This document shows, one piece after another, positions 8,738-17,540 of a stretch of 64,000 bases of DNA; the first letter of the stretch is position 1, and every line of letters begins with the position of its first letter. Made by a program: the position numbers and the translations under genes. The stretch comes from Spirosomataceae bacterium TFI 002. GTDB taxonomy: Bacteria > Bacteroidota > Bacteroidia > Cytophagales > Spirosomataceae. The notes under the pieces were generated by a model, which saw nothing but the letters and a program-made list of their open reading frames with translations, was not told the origin of the DNA and ran no database searches. The stretch spans positions 1,364,001-1,428,000 of the forward strand of contig LT907983.1 of NCBI GenBank assembly GCA_900230115.1. The letters are read 5' to 3'.

Positions 8738-10993
8738 TTGGCAGTCGCAACAGTTAAAGAATACTACTCTCCCGCAGAAAAAAAAGAAATAAAAAAGCGT
8801 TACGCACATCTTTTAAGGCTCGCGAAACCATTTCTCAAGGGAGATGATATGGTTCAAATCCGAAAGGCTTTCAATATCTCATTGGAAGCTCACCAAGAAA
8901 TGCGTCGCAAAAGTGGTGAACCATATATTTATCACCCTTTAGATGTTGCGATAATTTGTGTAGAAGAAATTGGACTAGGGCCAACTTCTATTATATGTGC
9001 ACTTTTGCATGATGTAGTTGAAGACACCGAACTCACTTTAAAAGACATAGAGAAAGACTTTGGCGATAAAGTTGCCAGAATCATAGACGGCCTCACTAAA
9101 ATTGCAGAAAATTTTGAGCAAAGTAGGTCCGCCCAGGCAGAAAACTTTCGCAAAATGCTTTTGACACTCTCAGAGGATGTCAGGGTAATTCTTATAAAAC
9201 TTGCTGACAGGCTTCACAACATGCGAACCCTGTCTAGCATGGCAAGAAACTCTCAACTAAAAATTGCCAACGAAACCATTTACATATATGCTCCTCTTGC
9301 CCATCGACTAGGATTGTATCAAATCAAGTCGGAGCTAGAAGATCTTTATTTGAAATATAACGAGCCTGACACATATGCCGAAATAGCCAGCAAACTTAAA
9401 AGCAGCAAATCGGCACGAGAAAAGGTTATTGAAGATTTCATGAAGCCAATTGCCAAAAGGCTTAATGATGCTAACATTTCGTATTATATAAAAGGAAGGC
9501 CAAAAACCATCTATTCTATTTGGAACAAGATTCGAAAGCAGCAAATTGATTTTGAGAAGATATACGACCTCTTTGCGATTAGAATTATCATCAAGGACAT
9601 TCCAAATGACCAGCTCGACAAAGAAAAAGCTGCTTGCTGGCAAGCATACTCTATAGTTACCGACGAATATCGACCAAACCCCAATAGATTGAGAGATTGG
9701 ATATCCACGCCTAGGGCAAATGGATATGAAAGCTTGCACACCACAGTGATGAGCTATGCAGGAATGTGGGTAGAAGTCCAAATCAGGACTGAAAGAATGG
9801 ATGAAATTGCCGAAAGAGGCTATGCGGCTCACTGGAAATACAAGGGCAATAACAGCAAACTCAATCAGCCATTGGATCAATGGATTAATTCGGTAAGAGA
9901 AACGCTCCAAGCCAAAGATCACTCCGCTATGGAGTTTATTGAAGACTTCAGGGGCAACCTATTCAATGAAGAGGTTTTTGTTTTTACCCCTAAAGGAGAC
10001 CTTAAAGTACTTCGCAAAGGTGCTACAGTACTCGACTTTGCCTTTGACATTCACACAGAAATAGGTAAAAAATGTACCGCAGGTAAGCTAAATGGCCATT
10101 TAGTATCCATAAGCCATGAACTTCAAAACGGAGATCAAGTAGAAATCTTAACAACGAAGAATCAAAAACCATCGGAAGATTGGTTGAGATTTGTTGTTAC
10201 TTCAAAGGCTAAACATAGAATTAAAGATCTCCTCAAGGAAGAGAACAAAGTACATGTTACAGATGGAAAAGAACTCATAGCTAAGAAGCTAAAAACTTTA
10301 GGCATCGAGAACAACCTGGAGACACTAAATCAAATTCGTGCATTCTTCAATAAGAAGGATTATAGCGAATTGTTTTATTTCTTCGGCAAAGGTTACATTC
10401 CAGTAGATGATCTAAAAAAGTTTCAACACGAAAGAACAAGTCACGAGAACAGAGTCAAAAAAGAAGCTATTGGAGACAATGCCTATAAGGATGCCAAGAG
10501 TTTTGAAAGGGCTATAAAAAAAGCAAAAGGTGATGACACTTTATTTATTGGCGACGACTACCAAAAGGTCGATTACACCCTATCCAAATGCTGTAGTCCT
10601 ATACCTGGAGATGTTGTTTTTGGCTTCCTGACAATTAATGAAGGCATAAAAATACACCGGACGAACTGCCCTAATTCCCAAAAACTCTTAACCTCTTATG
10701 GAAACCGAGTAATCAAGGCTACTTGGTCTTCTCAGGTAGAAAAATCCTACCCTGCTAATGTTTATTTTGAAGGAATAGATAGAGTTGGAATCATCAAAGA
10801 CCTCTCACAAATCATCACCAATGAGTTACATATTAACATGCGTGGACTCACTGTTGATAGTAACGATGGAATTTTCGAAGGCAGCATAAAACTTCTTGTT
10901 TTTGACACCAAACACCTTCAAACTCTAATTAAGAAGCTCGAAAAAGTAGAGGGTATCAATAAAGTAACAAGGATTAAAGTTGAAAATAATTAG
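8738..10993 (+). CDS. Bifunctional (p)ppGpp synthetase/hydrolase (RelA/SpoT family)
   Basis: Long RSH enzyme of 751 residues that makes and degrades the alarmone (p)ppGpp. The HD hydrolase domain is intact: His66, HD at 91-92 and ED at 95-96 in HDVVEDT. The synthetase domain includes RPKTIYSIW, RxxNGYESLHTT and VEVQIRT. A TGS domain (EEVFVFTPKGDL), a zinc-finger-like CCSPIPGD and a C-terminal ACT domain follow. An intact hydrolase site predicts a bifunctional Rel/SpoT rather than a synthetase-only RelA. The start is TTG at 8738, since no in-frame ATG lies nearby. purA, whose product is a known target of ppGpp, is three genes downstream. Confidence 0.94.
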   Translation: MAVATVKEYYSPAEKKEIKKRYAHLLRLAKPFLKGDDMVQIRKAFNISLEAHQEMRRKSGEPYIYHPLDVAIICVEEIGLGPTSIICALLHDVVEDTELTLKDIEKDFGDKVARIIDGLTKIAENFEQSRSAQAENFRKMLLTLSEDVRVILIKLADRLHNMRTLSSMARNSQLKIANETIYIYAPLAHRLGLYQIKSELEDLYLKYNEPDTYAEIASKLKSSKSAREKVIEDFMKPIAKRLNDANISYYIKGRPKTIYSIWNKIRKQQIDFEKIYDLFAIRIIIKDIPNDQLDKEKAACWQAYSIVTDEYRPNPNRLRDWISTPRANGYESLHTTVMSYAGMWVEVQIRTERMDEIAERGYAAHWKYKGNNSKLNQPLDQWINSVRETLQAKDHSAMEFIEDFRGNLFNEEVFVFTPKGDLKVLRKGATVLDFAFDIHTEIGKKCTAGKLNGHLVSISHELQNGDQVEILTTKNQKPSEDWLRFVVTSKAKHRIKDLLKEENKVHVTDGKELIAKKLKTLGIENNLETLNQIRAFFNKKDYSELFYFFGKGYIPVDDLKKFQHERTSHENRVKKEAIGDNAYKDAKSFERAIKKAKGDDTLFIGDDYQKVDYTLSKCCSPIPGDVVFGFLTINEGIKIHRTNCPNSQKLLTSYGNRVIKATWSSQVEKSYPANVYFEGIDRVGIIKDLSQIITNELHINMRGLTVDSNDGIFEGSIKLLVFDTKHLQTLIKKLEKVEGINKVTRIKVENN

Positions 10994-10998
10994 CTTTG
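10991..10998 (+). promoter_or_regulatory. Promoter -7 box upstream of the 11020 gene
   Basis: TAGCTTTG fits TAnnTTTG and overlaps the rel stop codon. It lies 21 bases ahead of the TTG start at 11020. Confidence 0.5.
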
Positions 10999-11019
10999 CA
11001 CTCACCCCAATATTAACGA

Positions 11020-11565
11020 TTGACAAAGTATCTTATCTTCATTGTAATTTTCAGCTTTCTTAGTATTGCCGAACTTAAAGCTCAAGAAAATACCTTGAGC
11101 TCAGCTGACTCTCTTTATGCAAATAGAAAAGCATTTACAACAAGAGTTAGTAGAGGAACAGAAAAATTAGACAATAGTCGTTTCGCTCTATTATTACAGC
11201 CAAGTAGAAAATGGAGTAAAAAATTCACTATCTCCAGAATAATCTTACCCGCAGGACCATTAGTTGCCGCAGGAGGTGTTTACCTTGCCTATGATGCCAT
11301 AAAAGGAATTCCTATGCAAGCAGAGATTGATGGTGTTATTTATCCATATACAGTGAGGAGCCTACCTCAACTACTAGGGGGGATTGCAATTTTTGTAGGC
11401 GGAATGTCTATGATTGAATCTGCAAACGAAACAAAAGCAAATTCGGTAAATTGGTACAATGGATATTTAAGTACTGAATTAGAAAATAATAAATCAAGTT
11501 ACAATAAAGAGCTACGTTTTGGAATTCAAGAAAGTGGCCGTATTGGCTTTGTCATGAAGTTCTAA
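11020..11565 (+). CDS. Hypothetical secreted or membrane protein
   Basis: Protein of 181 residues that I do not recognise. A signal peptide is visible (hydrophobic run about 5-18, cleavage likely after KAQ at 21). Two further hydrophobic stretches follow, near LPAGPLVAAGGVYLAYDAI (about 76-95) and LLGGIAIFVGGMSMIE (about 118-133). Between them lies a short extracytoplasmic loop. The start is TTG 11020. Proteins of this kind are common in Cytophagales without assigned roles. Confidence 0.6.
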   Translation: MTKYLIFIVIFSFLSIAELKAQENTLSSADSLYANRKAFTTRVSRGTEKLDNSRFALLLQPSRKWSKKFTISRIILPAGPLVAAGGVYLAYDAIKGIPMQAEIDGVIYPYTVRSLPQLLGGIAIFVGGMSMIESANETKANSVNWYNGYLSTELENNKSSYNKELRFGIQESGRIGFVMKF

Positions 11566-11593
11566 CTTAGCTGGTAAAACACTAAAAAAATCC

Positions 11594-11601
11594 TACCTTT
11601 G
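11594..11601 (+). promoter_or_regulatory. Promoter -7 box for the Fur-family gene
   Basis: TACCTTTG matches TAnnTTTG and lies 22 bases ahead of GTG 11624 and 34 ahead of ATG 11636. Confidence 0.55.
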
Positions 11602-11623
11602 TAGTGTAATCTTTTGCCAAGAC

Positions 11624-12139
11624 GTGGAAGCACCTATGAAACCAAAAAGTTCAAACTTCGAATCTGTGAAACAAATATTCACGGCATATTTGGAGAAAAA
11701 GCAACTTCGAAAAACCCCTGAAAGATTCGCTATTTTAGACGAAATATATTCTCGTACAGATCACTTTGATGTAGAAGAGCTTTATATTTCTATGAAAAAC
11801 AAGAGATATCAAGTAAGCAGAGCGACTGTTTATAACACATTAGACCTCCTCGTAGAATGTGACCTAGTCACCAAGCATCAGTTTGGTAAAAACCTTGCTC
11901 AATACGAGAAGTCATACGGCTTCAAACAACACGATCACTTAATTTGCCTTGATTGCCATAAAGTGGAGGAGTTTTGCGATCCAAGAATTCAAAATATCCA
12001 AACTATGGTTGGCGGATTACTTGAATCAGATGTAAAACATCACTCTCTTATTTTCTATGGTAACTGCAAAAAAGAAAATTGTCCAGAATTAGTTGAAAAA
12101 AAGGACGAAAACAAGTCATTATCCACAAGTAAAATTTAA
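11624..12139 (+). CDS. Fur-family transcriptional regulator
   Basis: Metal-responsive repressor of about 167-171 residues. The N-terminal winged helix contains the family block SRATVYNTLDLLVE. The dimerisation domain has the metal-site sequence QHDHLICLDC and a second Cys pair in CKKENC near the C terminus, giving a CxxC/CxxxxC structural zinc site. GTG 11624 or ATG 11636 may start it; the 11636 form (MKPKSSNF) looks equally good. Whether it senses iron, zinc or peroxide cannot be settled here. It precedes purA. Confidence 0.88.
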   Translation: MEAPMKPKSSNFESVKQIFTAYLEKKQLRKTPERFAILDEIYSRTDHFDVEELYISMKNKRYQVSRATVYNTLDLLVECDLVTKHQFGKNLAQYEKSYGFKQHDHLICLDCHKVEEFCDPRIQNIQTMVGGLLESDVKHHSLIFYGNCKKENCPELVEKKDENKSLSTSKI

Positions 12140-12144
12140 ATTTG
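12137..12144 (+). promoter_or_regulatory. Promoter -7 box for purA
   Basis: TAAATTTG fits TAnnTTTG and sits 35 bases before the purA ATG, overlapping the stop codon of the Fur-family gene. Confidence 0.5.
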
Positions 12145-12178
12145 GCGTTTGAATACGCACGTGAATCTTTTTTAATCA

Positions 12179-13450
12179 ATGGTAGATATTTTATTGGGAT
12201 TGCAATGGGGCGACGAAGGCAAAGGCAAAATTGTCGATGTTCTCGCACCGAAATATGATGTTGTAGCAAGGTTTCAGGGAGGCCCTAATGCTGGTCACAC
12301 CCTCAAATTCGACGGTATTAAGCACGTTTTACACCAAATCCCTTCTGGAGTCTTTCGCAAAGACTGCCTTAATATAGTTGGCAATGGAGTTGTTCTTGAT
12401 CCTGTTATTTTCAAAAAGGAAGTAGAGGGACTTGCTCCTTTTAATATTGACCTTACCAAAAACTTGGTCATTTCTACTAAAACTGCAATCATCATACCTA
12501 CCCATAGGTTGATTGATGCTGCTCAAGAAAAAGCAAAGGGTGATAAGAAGATTGGTTCTACTCTTAAGGGAATCGGTCCAACTTATGCTGACAAGGTAAG
12601 TAGATCAGGTTTAAGAGTTGGTGATATCATTTCTCCTAACTTTGAGAAAAAATACAAAACGCTAGTAACTAAGCATATTGAGCTTCTCAAAAACCTCGAT
12701 TACGAATTTGAAACAGAATTGGCAGCTTTAGAAAAAACATTTTTCGATGCTTGCGAATACTTACAGAAATTTGAAATAAAAGAAACTGAATACCTCATCA
12801 ATGAAAAACTGAATGAAGGTAAATCAATATTAGCTGAAGGTGCTCAGGGATCGCTTCTTGACATTGATTTTGGCTCATACCCATTTGTAACTAGCAGTAG
12901 TACAACTGCAGCTGGCGTAATATCAGGATTGGGCGTTGCTCCTAAAAAAATTGGTGAAGTTTACGGAATTTTCAAGGCCTATTGTACAAGAGTAGGTAGT
13001 GGACCTTTCCCTACCGAACTATTTGATGAAACTGGCAAAAGAATTCAAGACGAAGGTCAAGAATTTGGTGCTACTACTGGTCGCCCAAGACGTTGCGGAT
13101 GGATGGACTTACCTGCACTCAAGTATACTTGTATGCTCAATGGTACAACTCAGCTCGTAATGATGAAGGTAGATGTGCTCAATATTTTTGATGAAATAAA
13201 GATTTGTACGCACTACAAACTTCCAGATGGAACTCTTACAGATCAAATGCCATACGACTTGTGCGATACTGAAGTAGAGCCTGTGTATAAAACCATGAAA
13301 GGCTGGAACTGTAGCCTTGAAGGGATTTCTACATACAGCCAACTACCAAAAGAGGTACAAGACTATGTAGACTACATAGAAGAAGAGGTTAAAATCAAAA
13401 TAACTTTCGTATCTACTGGACCAGATAGAAAAGCAACGATAAAACGCTAA
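12179..13450 (+). CDS. purA: Adenylosuccinate synthetase
   Basis: Enzyme of 423 residues that converts IMP, aspartate and GTP to adenylosuccinate, the first committed step to AMP. The N terminus has the family signature GLQWGDEGKGK (residues 7-17) and GGPNAGHTL. Other blocks are GSTLKGIGPTYADK, the Q-loop region AEGAQGSLLDIDFG, TTGRPRRCGWMD and the C-terminal STGPDR. Length is normal. The downstream hypothetical begins within the purA stop (TAATG), so the two are translationally coupled. Confidence 0.97.
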   Translation: MVDILLGLQWGDEGKGKIVDVLAPKYDVVARFQGGPNAGHTLKFDGIKHVLHQIPSGVFRKDCLNIVGNGVVLDPVIFKKEVEGLAPFNIDLTKNLVISTKTAIIIPTHRLIDAAQEKAKGDKKIGSTLKGIGPTYADKVSRSGLRVGDIISPNFEKKYKTLVTKHIELLKNLDYEFETELAALEKTFFDACEYLQKFEIKETEYLINEKLNEGKSILAEGAQGSLLDIDFGSYPFVTSSSTTAAGVISGLGVAPKKIGEVYGIFKAYCTRVGSGPFPTELFDETGKRIQDEGQEFGATTGRPRRCGWMDLPALKYTCMLNGTTQLVMMKVDVLNIFDEIKICTHYKLPDGTLTDQMPYDLCDTEVEPVYKTMKGWNCSLEGISTYSQLPKEVQDYVDYIEEEVKIKITFVSTGPDRKATIKR

Positions 13451-14046
13451 TGGATGCCAGGCTTGCGACATATCTATTTGGGGAAGAGTTACTATATTCA
13501 GTAGCAAGACCACAGAAAGAAACTGTTGAAAGCACTCCTGTTCCAGAAGTAAAAGAACCCGTAGTAACAGCTAAGCAAGAAGTCGTAATAAAGCCTAAGG
13601 AAATAGTAGCTGAAGCTCCTATTTCTACTCCAATTGTAAAACCTGAGACACCAGCAATGGTGGATAAAGATGATTTCGTTTTCAATATGAATACGCATCA
13701 CTTGTTAGTTTTTTCAGGATTGGAGCCGGACGAAAAAGACTTTTTGCTCAAAATCTTACAGGCTCTAGGGCTTTCTTTTACCAAAGTTGACTTACTGGAT
13801 ATTCAAAAAGACCCGTTAATAGACTTTAAACAGACTATTCACGAAAACGTAGTTCGTACAATTATTTTCTTTGGAGAAGAAAGCGGAAAAGACTTTTTGC
13901 CAAAACTGAAGTTGCCCACCTATGAGGTGAAAAATTTAAAAAACATCAACTTCCTATATAGCGATAGACTTAAACAAGTTGCAGCCAATACCTCTAACGA
14001 AAAGAGACAACTGTGGGATTCTTTGAAAAGCATTTTTCAAAATTGA
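13450..14046 (+). CDS. Hypothetical protein, possibly DNA polymerase III psi (HolD)-like
   Basis: Protein of 198 residues with no signal peptide. A short N-terminal segment (1-20) is followed by a low-complexity Pro/Glu/Lys/Val linker (about 25-72) and a compact alpha/beta domain (about 76-198). The domain pattern, with strand LLVFSGL, helix EKDFLLKILQALGL, strand RTIIFFGE and a C-terminal helix with KRQLWDSLKSIF, resembles HolD psi, whose C terminus has a comparable RxxLW helix. This is inference from pattern only. It overlaps the purA stop by 1 base and converges with the OmpA-like gene with a 10-base overlap. Confidence 0.55.
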   Translation: MDARLATYLFGEELLYSVARPQKETVESTPVPEVKEPVVTAKQEVVIKPKEIVAEAPISTPIVKPETPAMVDKDDFVFNMNTHHLLVFSGLEPDEKDFLLKILQALGLSFTKVDLLDIQKDPLIDFKQTIHENVVRTIIFFGEESGKDFLPKLKLPTYEVKNLKNINFLYSDRLKQVAANTSNEKRQLWDSLKSIFQN

Positions 14047-14444
14047 ATTGGCTTAAATAGAATATCTACTCTTCTATTTCTGAGCTTACCTGTAATAGTA
14101 CTATTGTCAAAAACTGGAGCTTCTTCTCCAAAATCTTTGTACTTCACAGTTTCGGGGTTTACACCAAATCTTTCTAGCAGTCTCATTGCAGCTTCACTCC
14201 GCATTCGGGAAAGGTAAGCATTGAATTCTTTACCACCTATATTATCTGTATGGCTCGTTACCGTTATTTCGTAATACGGTAAGTTTTTAATCGAATTTAC
14301 AATTTCTTTTAAGTCTCCAGCTTGCTCACCACCTATATACCAGCTCCCTCCTCCAAAGTAAATACTCTGCAAGATTTCCTTTGGATCTTGAGCAATCGTA
14401 TTCAATTGAGAAAACAAAATACATAAAAGAAGTACTTTTTTCAT
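14037..14444 (-). CDS. OmpA-family peptidoglycan-binding protein
   Basis: Secreted protein of 135 residues: signal peptide (cleavage after IAQ at about 19) followed by an OmpA C-terminal-like domain. Family positions are visible: VTSHTDNIGGKEFNAYLS (the TDxxG...N..LS block), RMRSEAAMRLL, and NRRVDI near the end. It probably sits in the periplasm or outer membrane and holds the wall. It lacks a beta-barrel, so it is a single-domain form. Its 3' end overlaps the gene at 13450 tail to tail. Confidence 0.85.
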   Translation of the reverse strand: MKKVLLLCILFSQLNTIAQDPKEILQSIYFGGGSWYIGGEQAGDLKEIVNSIKNLPYYEITVTSHTDNIGGKEFNAYLSRMRSEAAMRLLERFGVNPETVKYKDFGEEAPVFDNSTITGKLRNRRVDILFKPIQF

Positions 14445-14622
14445 TACTCAATTTAATCAATTATTTGTGCTTTTGTTTTGAAGCAAACCAAATTTTAAAG
14501 TCAATTAACGCACACCTCTCTCCTTGTATCTCTCCCTTTAAGTAATATTTACACCGTTTATCCATTTTCATTCTTTATGGCTCATTTATGTTTTGTAACA
14601 TTGTTTCGAAAACAGATTAACT

Positions 14623-16068
14623 ATGCGTTTTACATTTATACTTTTACTCATTTCAAGCTTTAGTTTTGGTCAGGCCGGCGTATCGGGAGACGACTCACAG
14701 GGTGGATACTCATTGAGAGAATGTATTGATTATGCTTTGGAACATAATGTTACATTGCGACAAACAAGACTCGCTTACGAATCAAGTTTAAATCAATTGG
14801 AAGCATCCAAATTCTCACTCTACCCTACAGTAAATGGACAATTTAGTTTAAATTCCAACTTTGGACGTAACATTGACCCATTTTCCAATGACGTAGTAAC
14901 CCAAACAATTGGAACGAATAGAGTTGGGGTTGGTAGTAGTGTTACTTTATATAATGGCGGTAGACTAAGAAACACCATTGAGAGCAATAAACTTGGACTC
15001 AAGGCTAGCCAATTGGATATCCAAGCTCAAAAGAATAACATTTCTCTTCAGGTCGCGGTATCTTACTTAAATGTACTATCGGCTAGAGAATTGGTAGAAG
15101 TCTCTGTAAAGAACTTAGAAGTAACACAACTTCAACTCGAAAGAACTAACAAGCTGGTAGATGCCGGTGCATTATCCCCTACTAATGTTTTTGACCTTGA
15201 AGCCCAACTTGCAAATAATGAATTGCAACTTGTGAACGCTCGAAACAATGTGGAAAATGCAAAGCTCACCCTTTTGCAGGCAATGAATATGATAGGCACA
15301 AACAACTTCACTGTTGAAGGCGTGAACGTACCACAACCTAGCTTGCAACCATATCCACAGTCAGCAAATGAAGTTTACCAAGCTGCAATTAATTTCTTAC
15401 CAGAAGTAACAGCTTCTGAGACAAGAGAAGAAATGGCTCAAATGAATATTGAGATCGCAAAATCAGTTGGATTGCCATCTATCGCAGCAAATGCTAGCTG
15501 GGGAACGGCCTACTCTACTGCTGCAAAAAACCTAATTCCAACTGCACCTACGTTTTCTCAAGTGCCCATTACAGCAGATGTAGGCGGAGAAACAATTGCT
15601 GGTATCATCAACTTTCCACAGCAGAATTTTGACCGCGAAAATATTCCTTACTTCTCTCAGTTTGGCAACAACCAAAACATGAATGTAGGAGTAAGCATGA
15701 ACATTCCAATCTTTAATGGATTCAATAAGAAGTTTCAGACTCAAGGTGCTAAAATTCAAAAAATGCAAGCTGAGTTGAATACAGAAAGTACTCAATTAAA
15801 TATTCGTCAAAGTATTGAACAAGCATTCATCACAATGCTCAATGCCTCTAAAAGCTATATTGCAGCGACAGCTCAAGTAAATGCCTTGGAAAAGTCATTT
15901 GTTGCAGCTGAGTCTAGGTACAGTCAAGGAGCTAGTAATTTTGTTGACTACAACTTGGCAAAAACTAACCTAGATAGAGCTTTGGCAAACGAGATTCAAA
16001 CGAAATACGATTACCTTTTCCGCCTAAAGATTCTTGACTTTTACCAAAACAAACCATTGACATTCTAA
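14623..16068 (+). CDS. TolC-family outer-membrane efflux protein
   Basis: Outer-membrane channel of 481 residues with a signal peptide (cleavage near SFGQA) and two OEP repeats of long helices, as in TolC. Typical sequence includes YSLRECIDYALEHN at the start of the first repeat, GVGSSVTLYNGGR in the strands, and VGVSMNIPIFNGF in the second repeat. It forms the exit duct for a tripartite pump or type I secretion. The membrane-fusion gene follows after 21 bases. The inner-membrane pump or ABC component is not in this window. Confidence 0.93.
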   Translation: MRFTFILLLISSFSFGQAGVSGDDSQGGYSLRECIDYALEHNVTLRQTRLAYESSLNQLEASKFSLYPTVNGQFSLNSNFGRNIDPFSNDVVTQTIGTNRVGVGSSVTLYNGGRLRNTIESNKLGLKASQLDIQAQKNNISLQVAVSYLNVLSARELVEVSVKNLEVTQLQLERTNKLVDAGALSPTNVFDLEAQLANNELQLVNARNNVENAKLTLLQAMNMIGTNNFTVEGVNVPQPSLQPYPQSANEVYQAAINFLPEVTASETREEMAQMNIEIAKSVGLPSIAANASWGTAYSTAAKNLIPTAPTFSQVPITADVGGETIAGIINFPQQNFDRENIPYFSQFGNNQNMNVGVSMNIPIFNGFNKKFQTQGAKIQKMQAELNTESTQLNIRQSIEQAFITMLNASKSYIAATAQVNALEKSFVAAESRYSQGASNFVDYNLAKTNLDRALANEIQTKYDYLFRLKILDFYQNKPLTF

Positions 16069-16089
16069 AACTATTACAAAACCAATCGC

Positions 16090-17478
16090 ATGAAAAAGAA
16101 ATCAAATCGTATTTGGATCATACTAGGTGTAGCTGTTGTAGCAATTATCGCCTTACTGATCATTGGTAAAAAAGCAGGATGGATAGGTAAACCAGAAACC
16201 GCAGAGGTTGAATTTACAAAGGTTGAAAAAACTAACCTTACTGAAACCGTGTCTGCCTCTGGAAAAATTCAACCAGAATTAGAAGTTAATATTACTCCTG
16301 ACGTACCTGGAGAAATCATTGGTCTATATGTTCAAGAAGGCGATTCTGTTAAAAAAGGTCAACTCCTTTTGAGAATTCAACCTGAGAACTACATTTCAGT
16401 AGTAGAAAGATTTAGAGCGGGGGTTAACCAAGCAAAAGCCGCTGCTGAGCAATCTAAAGCTCAAATTGCGAGAGCAGAATCACAAATGCTCCGTCAAGAG
16501 ATTGAATTTAAGCGTCAAGAAAAGTTATTTAACGACAAAGTAACTTCAAAGTCAGACTTTGAAACTGCGGAAACAAATTTAAGAATTGGACGCCAAGACC
16601 TCACTGCTGCAAAAGCAAATTATGAGGCTGCTCAATTCGGAATTCGTAGTGCAGAGGCAAACTTGAAAGATGCAACTGAGAACCTAAGAAAGACCAATAT
16701 CTATGCCCCAATGAACGGAATAGTATCTAAACTAGATGTGGAATTAGGAGAAAGGGTAGTTGGAACCTCGCAAATGGCTGGAACCGAAATGCTTAGAATA
16801 GCCAATCTTAATAACATGGAAGTGCGTGTAAACGTAAACGAAAATGATATAGTGAGAGTGACTAAAGGAGACACTGCGATAATAGACGTAGATGCTTATA
16901 GCTCTAGAGATAAGAAATTTAAAGGAATTATAACACAAATTGCCAATACAGCAAACGGTATGGGTGGTTCTCTAGGAGCAAGTAGTGCATCGGTAGAAGC
17001 TGTGACAGAGTTTGAGGTTAGAATTAGAATTCTTCCTTCCTCATATTCCGAACTTTTATCTGAAAGCAGATACCCCTTTAAGCCTGGCATGACAGCAACA
17101 GTGGATATCATCACGGAAAGCAAAAATAATGTTTTGGCAATTCCTATTGCAGCTGTGACTACTAGAAGCAACGATGATATGACTGGTGACGAGGATAAAA
17201 AAGAAGATAACGAAGAAAGCTCTTCTTCTCAAAATGCCCAACCTAAAAAAGCAGAAGAAATAGTAGAAATCATATTTGTTTCTGAAGCGGGTAAAGCCAA
17301 AAAGAAAGTGGTGAAAACGGGCATTACTGATACTGTAGCTGGTAAAATCGAAATTCTTGAAGGACTAACAGAAGGAGAAGAAATTATATCTGGACCTTAT
17401 ATCGAAGTCAGCAAAAGGCTAAAAGAAGGCAAAGCAGTTAGCACAAAAAAAGAGGATAATAAAAAGGACGAAGAATAA
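16090..17478 (+). CDS. Periplasmic adaptor (HlyD/MacA-type membrane fusion protein)
   Basis: Protein of 462 residues: one N-terminal membrane anchor (IWIILGVAVVAIIALLII), a lipoyl-like half (EVNITPDVPGEIIGLYVQEGDSVKKGQLLLRI), an alpha-helical hairpin rich in Ala/Gln/Glu (about 105-200), the second lipoyl half (IYAPMNGIVSKLDVELGE), then beta-barrel and membrane-proximal domains. A charged Asp/Glu/Lys/Ser stretch (about 355-385) interrupts the C-terminal part. The MacA-like layout suggests partnership with a MacB-type ABC transporter or RND pump located elsewhere. It is in an operon with the TolC-like gene. Confidence 0.9.
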   Translation: MKKKSNRIWIILGVAVVAIIALLIIGKKAGWIGKPETAEVEFTKVEKTNLTETVSASGKIQPELEVNITPDVPGEIIGLYVQEGDSVKKGQLLLRIQPENYISVVERFRAGVNQAKAAAEQSKAQIARAESQMLRQEIEFKRQEKLFNDKVTSKSDFETAETNLRIGRQDLTAAKANYEAAQFGIRSAEANLKDATENLRKTNIYAPMNGIVSKLDVELGERVVGTSQMAGTEMLRIANLNNMEVRVNVNENDIVRVTKGDTAIIDVDAYSSRDKKFKGIITQIANTANGMGGSLGASSASVEAVTEFEVRIRILPSSYSELLSESRYPFKPGMTATVDIITESKNNVLAIPIAAVTTRSNDDMTGDEDKKEDNEESSSSQNAQPKKAEEIVEIIFVSEAGKAKKKVVKTGITDTVAGKIEILEGLTEGEEIISGPYIEVSKRLKEGKAVSTKKEDNKKDEE

Positions 17479-17499
17479 AAACTTAAAATAAATAGAGGA

Positions 17500-17536
17500 A
17501 CAAGGTCTATGCATAGGCCTTGTTTTTTTTATTTTG
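17500..17536 (+). terminator. Rho-independent terminator after the efflux pair
   Basis: Arms ACAAGGTCTA and TAGGCCTTGT form a 10-bp stem with loop TGCA, followed by TTTTTTTATTTT. It ends 5 bases ahead of the gpsA ATG. The near-consensus TATTTTG inside the tail may also serve as the gpsA promoter. Confidence 0.85.
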
Positions 17537-17540
17537 TGGT

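Noticed and set aside
9335-9922. 195-residue minus-strand ORF opposite rel/spoT
   Set aside because: It is antisense to conserved synthetase-domain coding sequence and matches no recognisable family.
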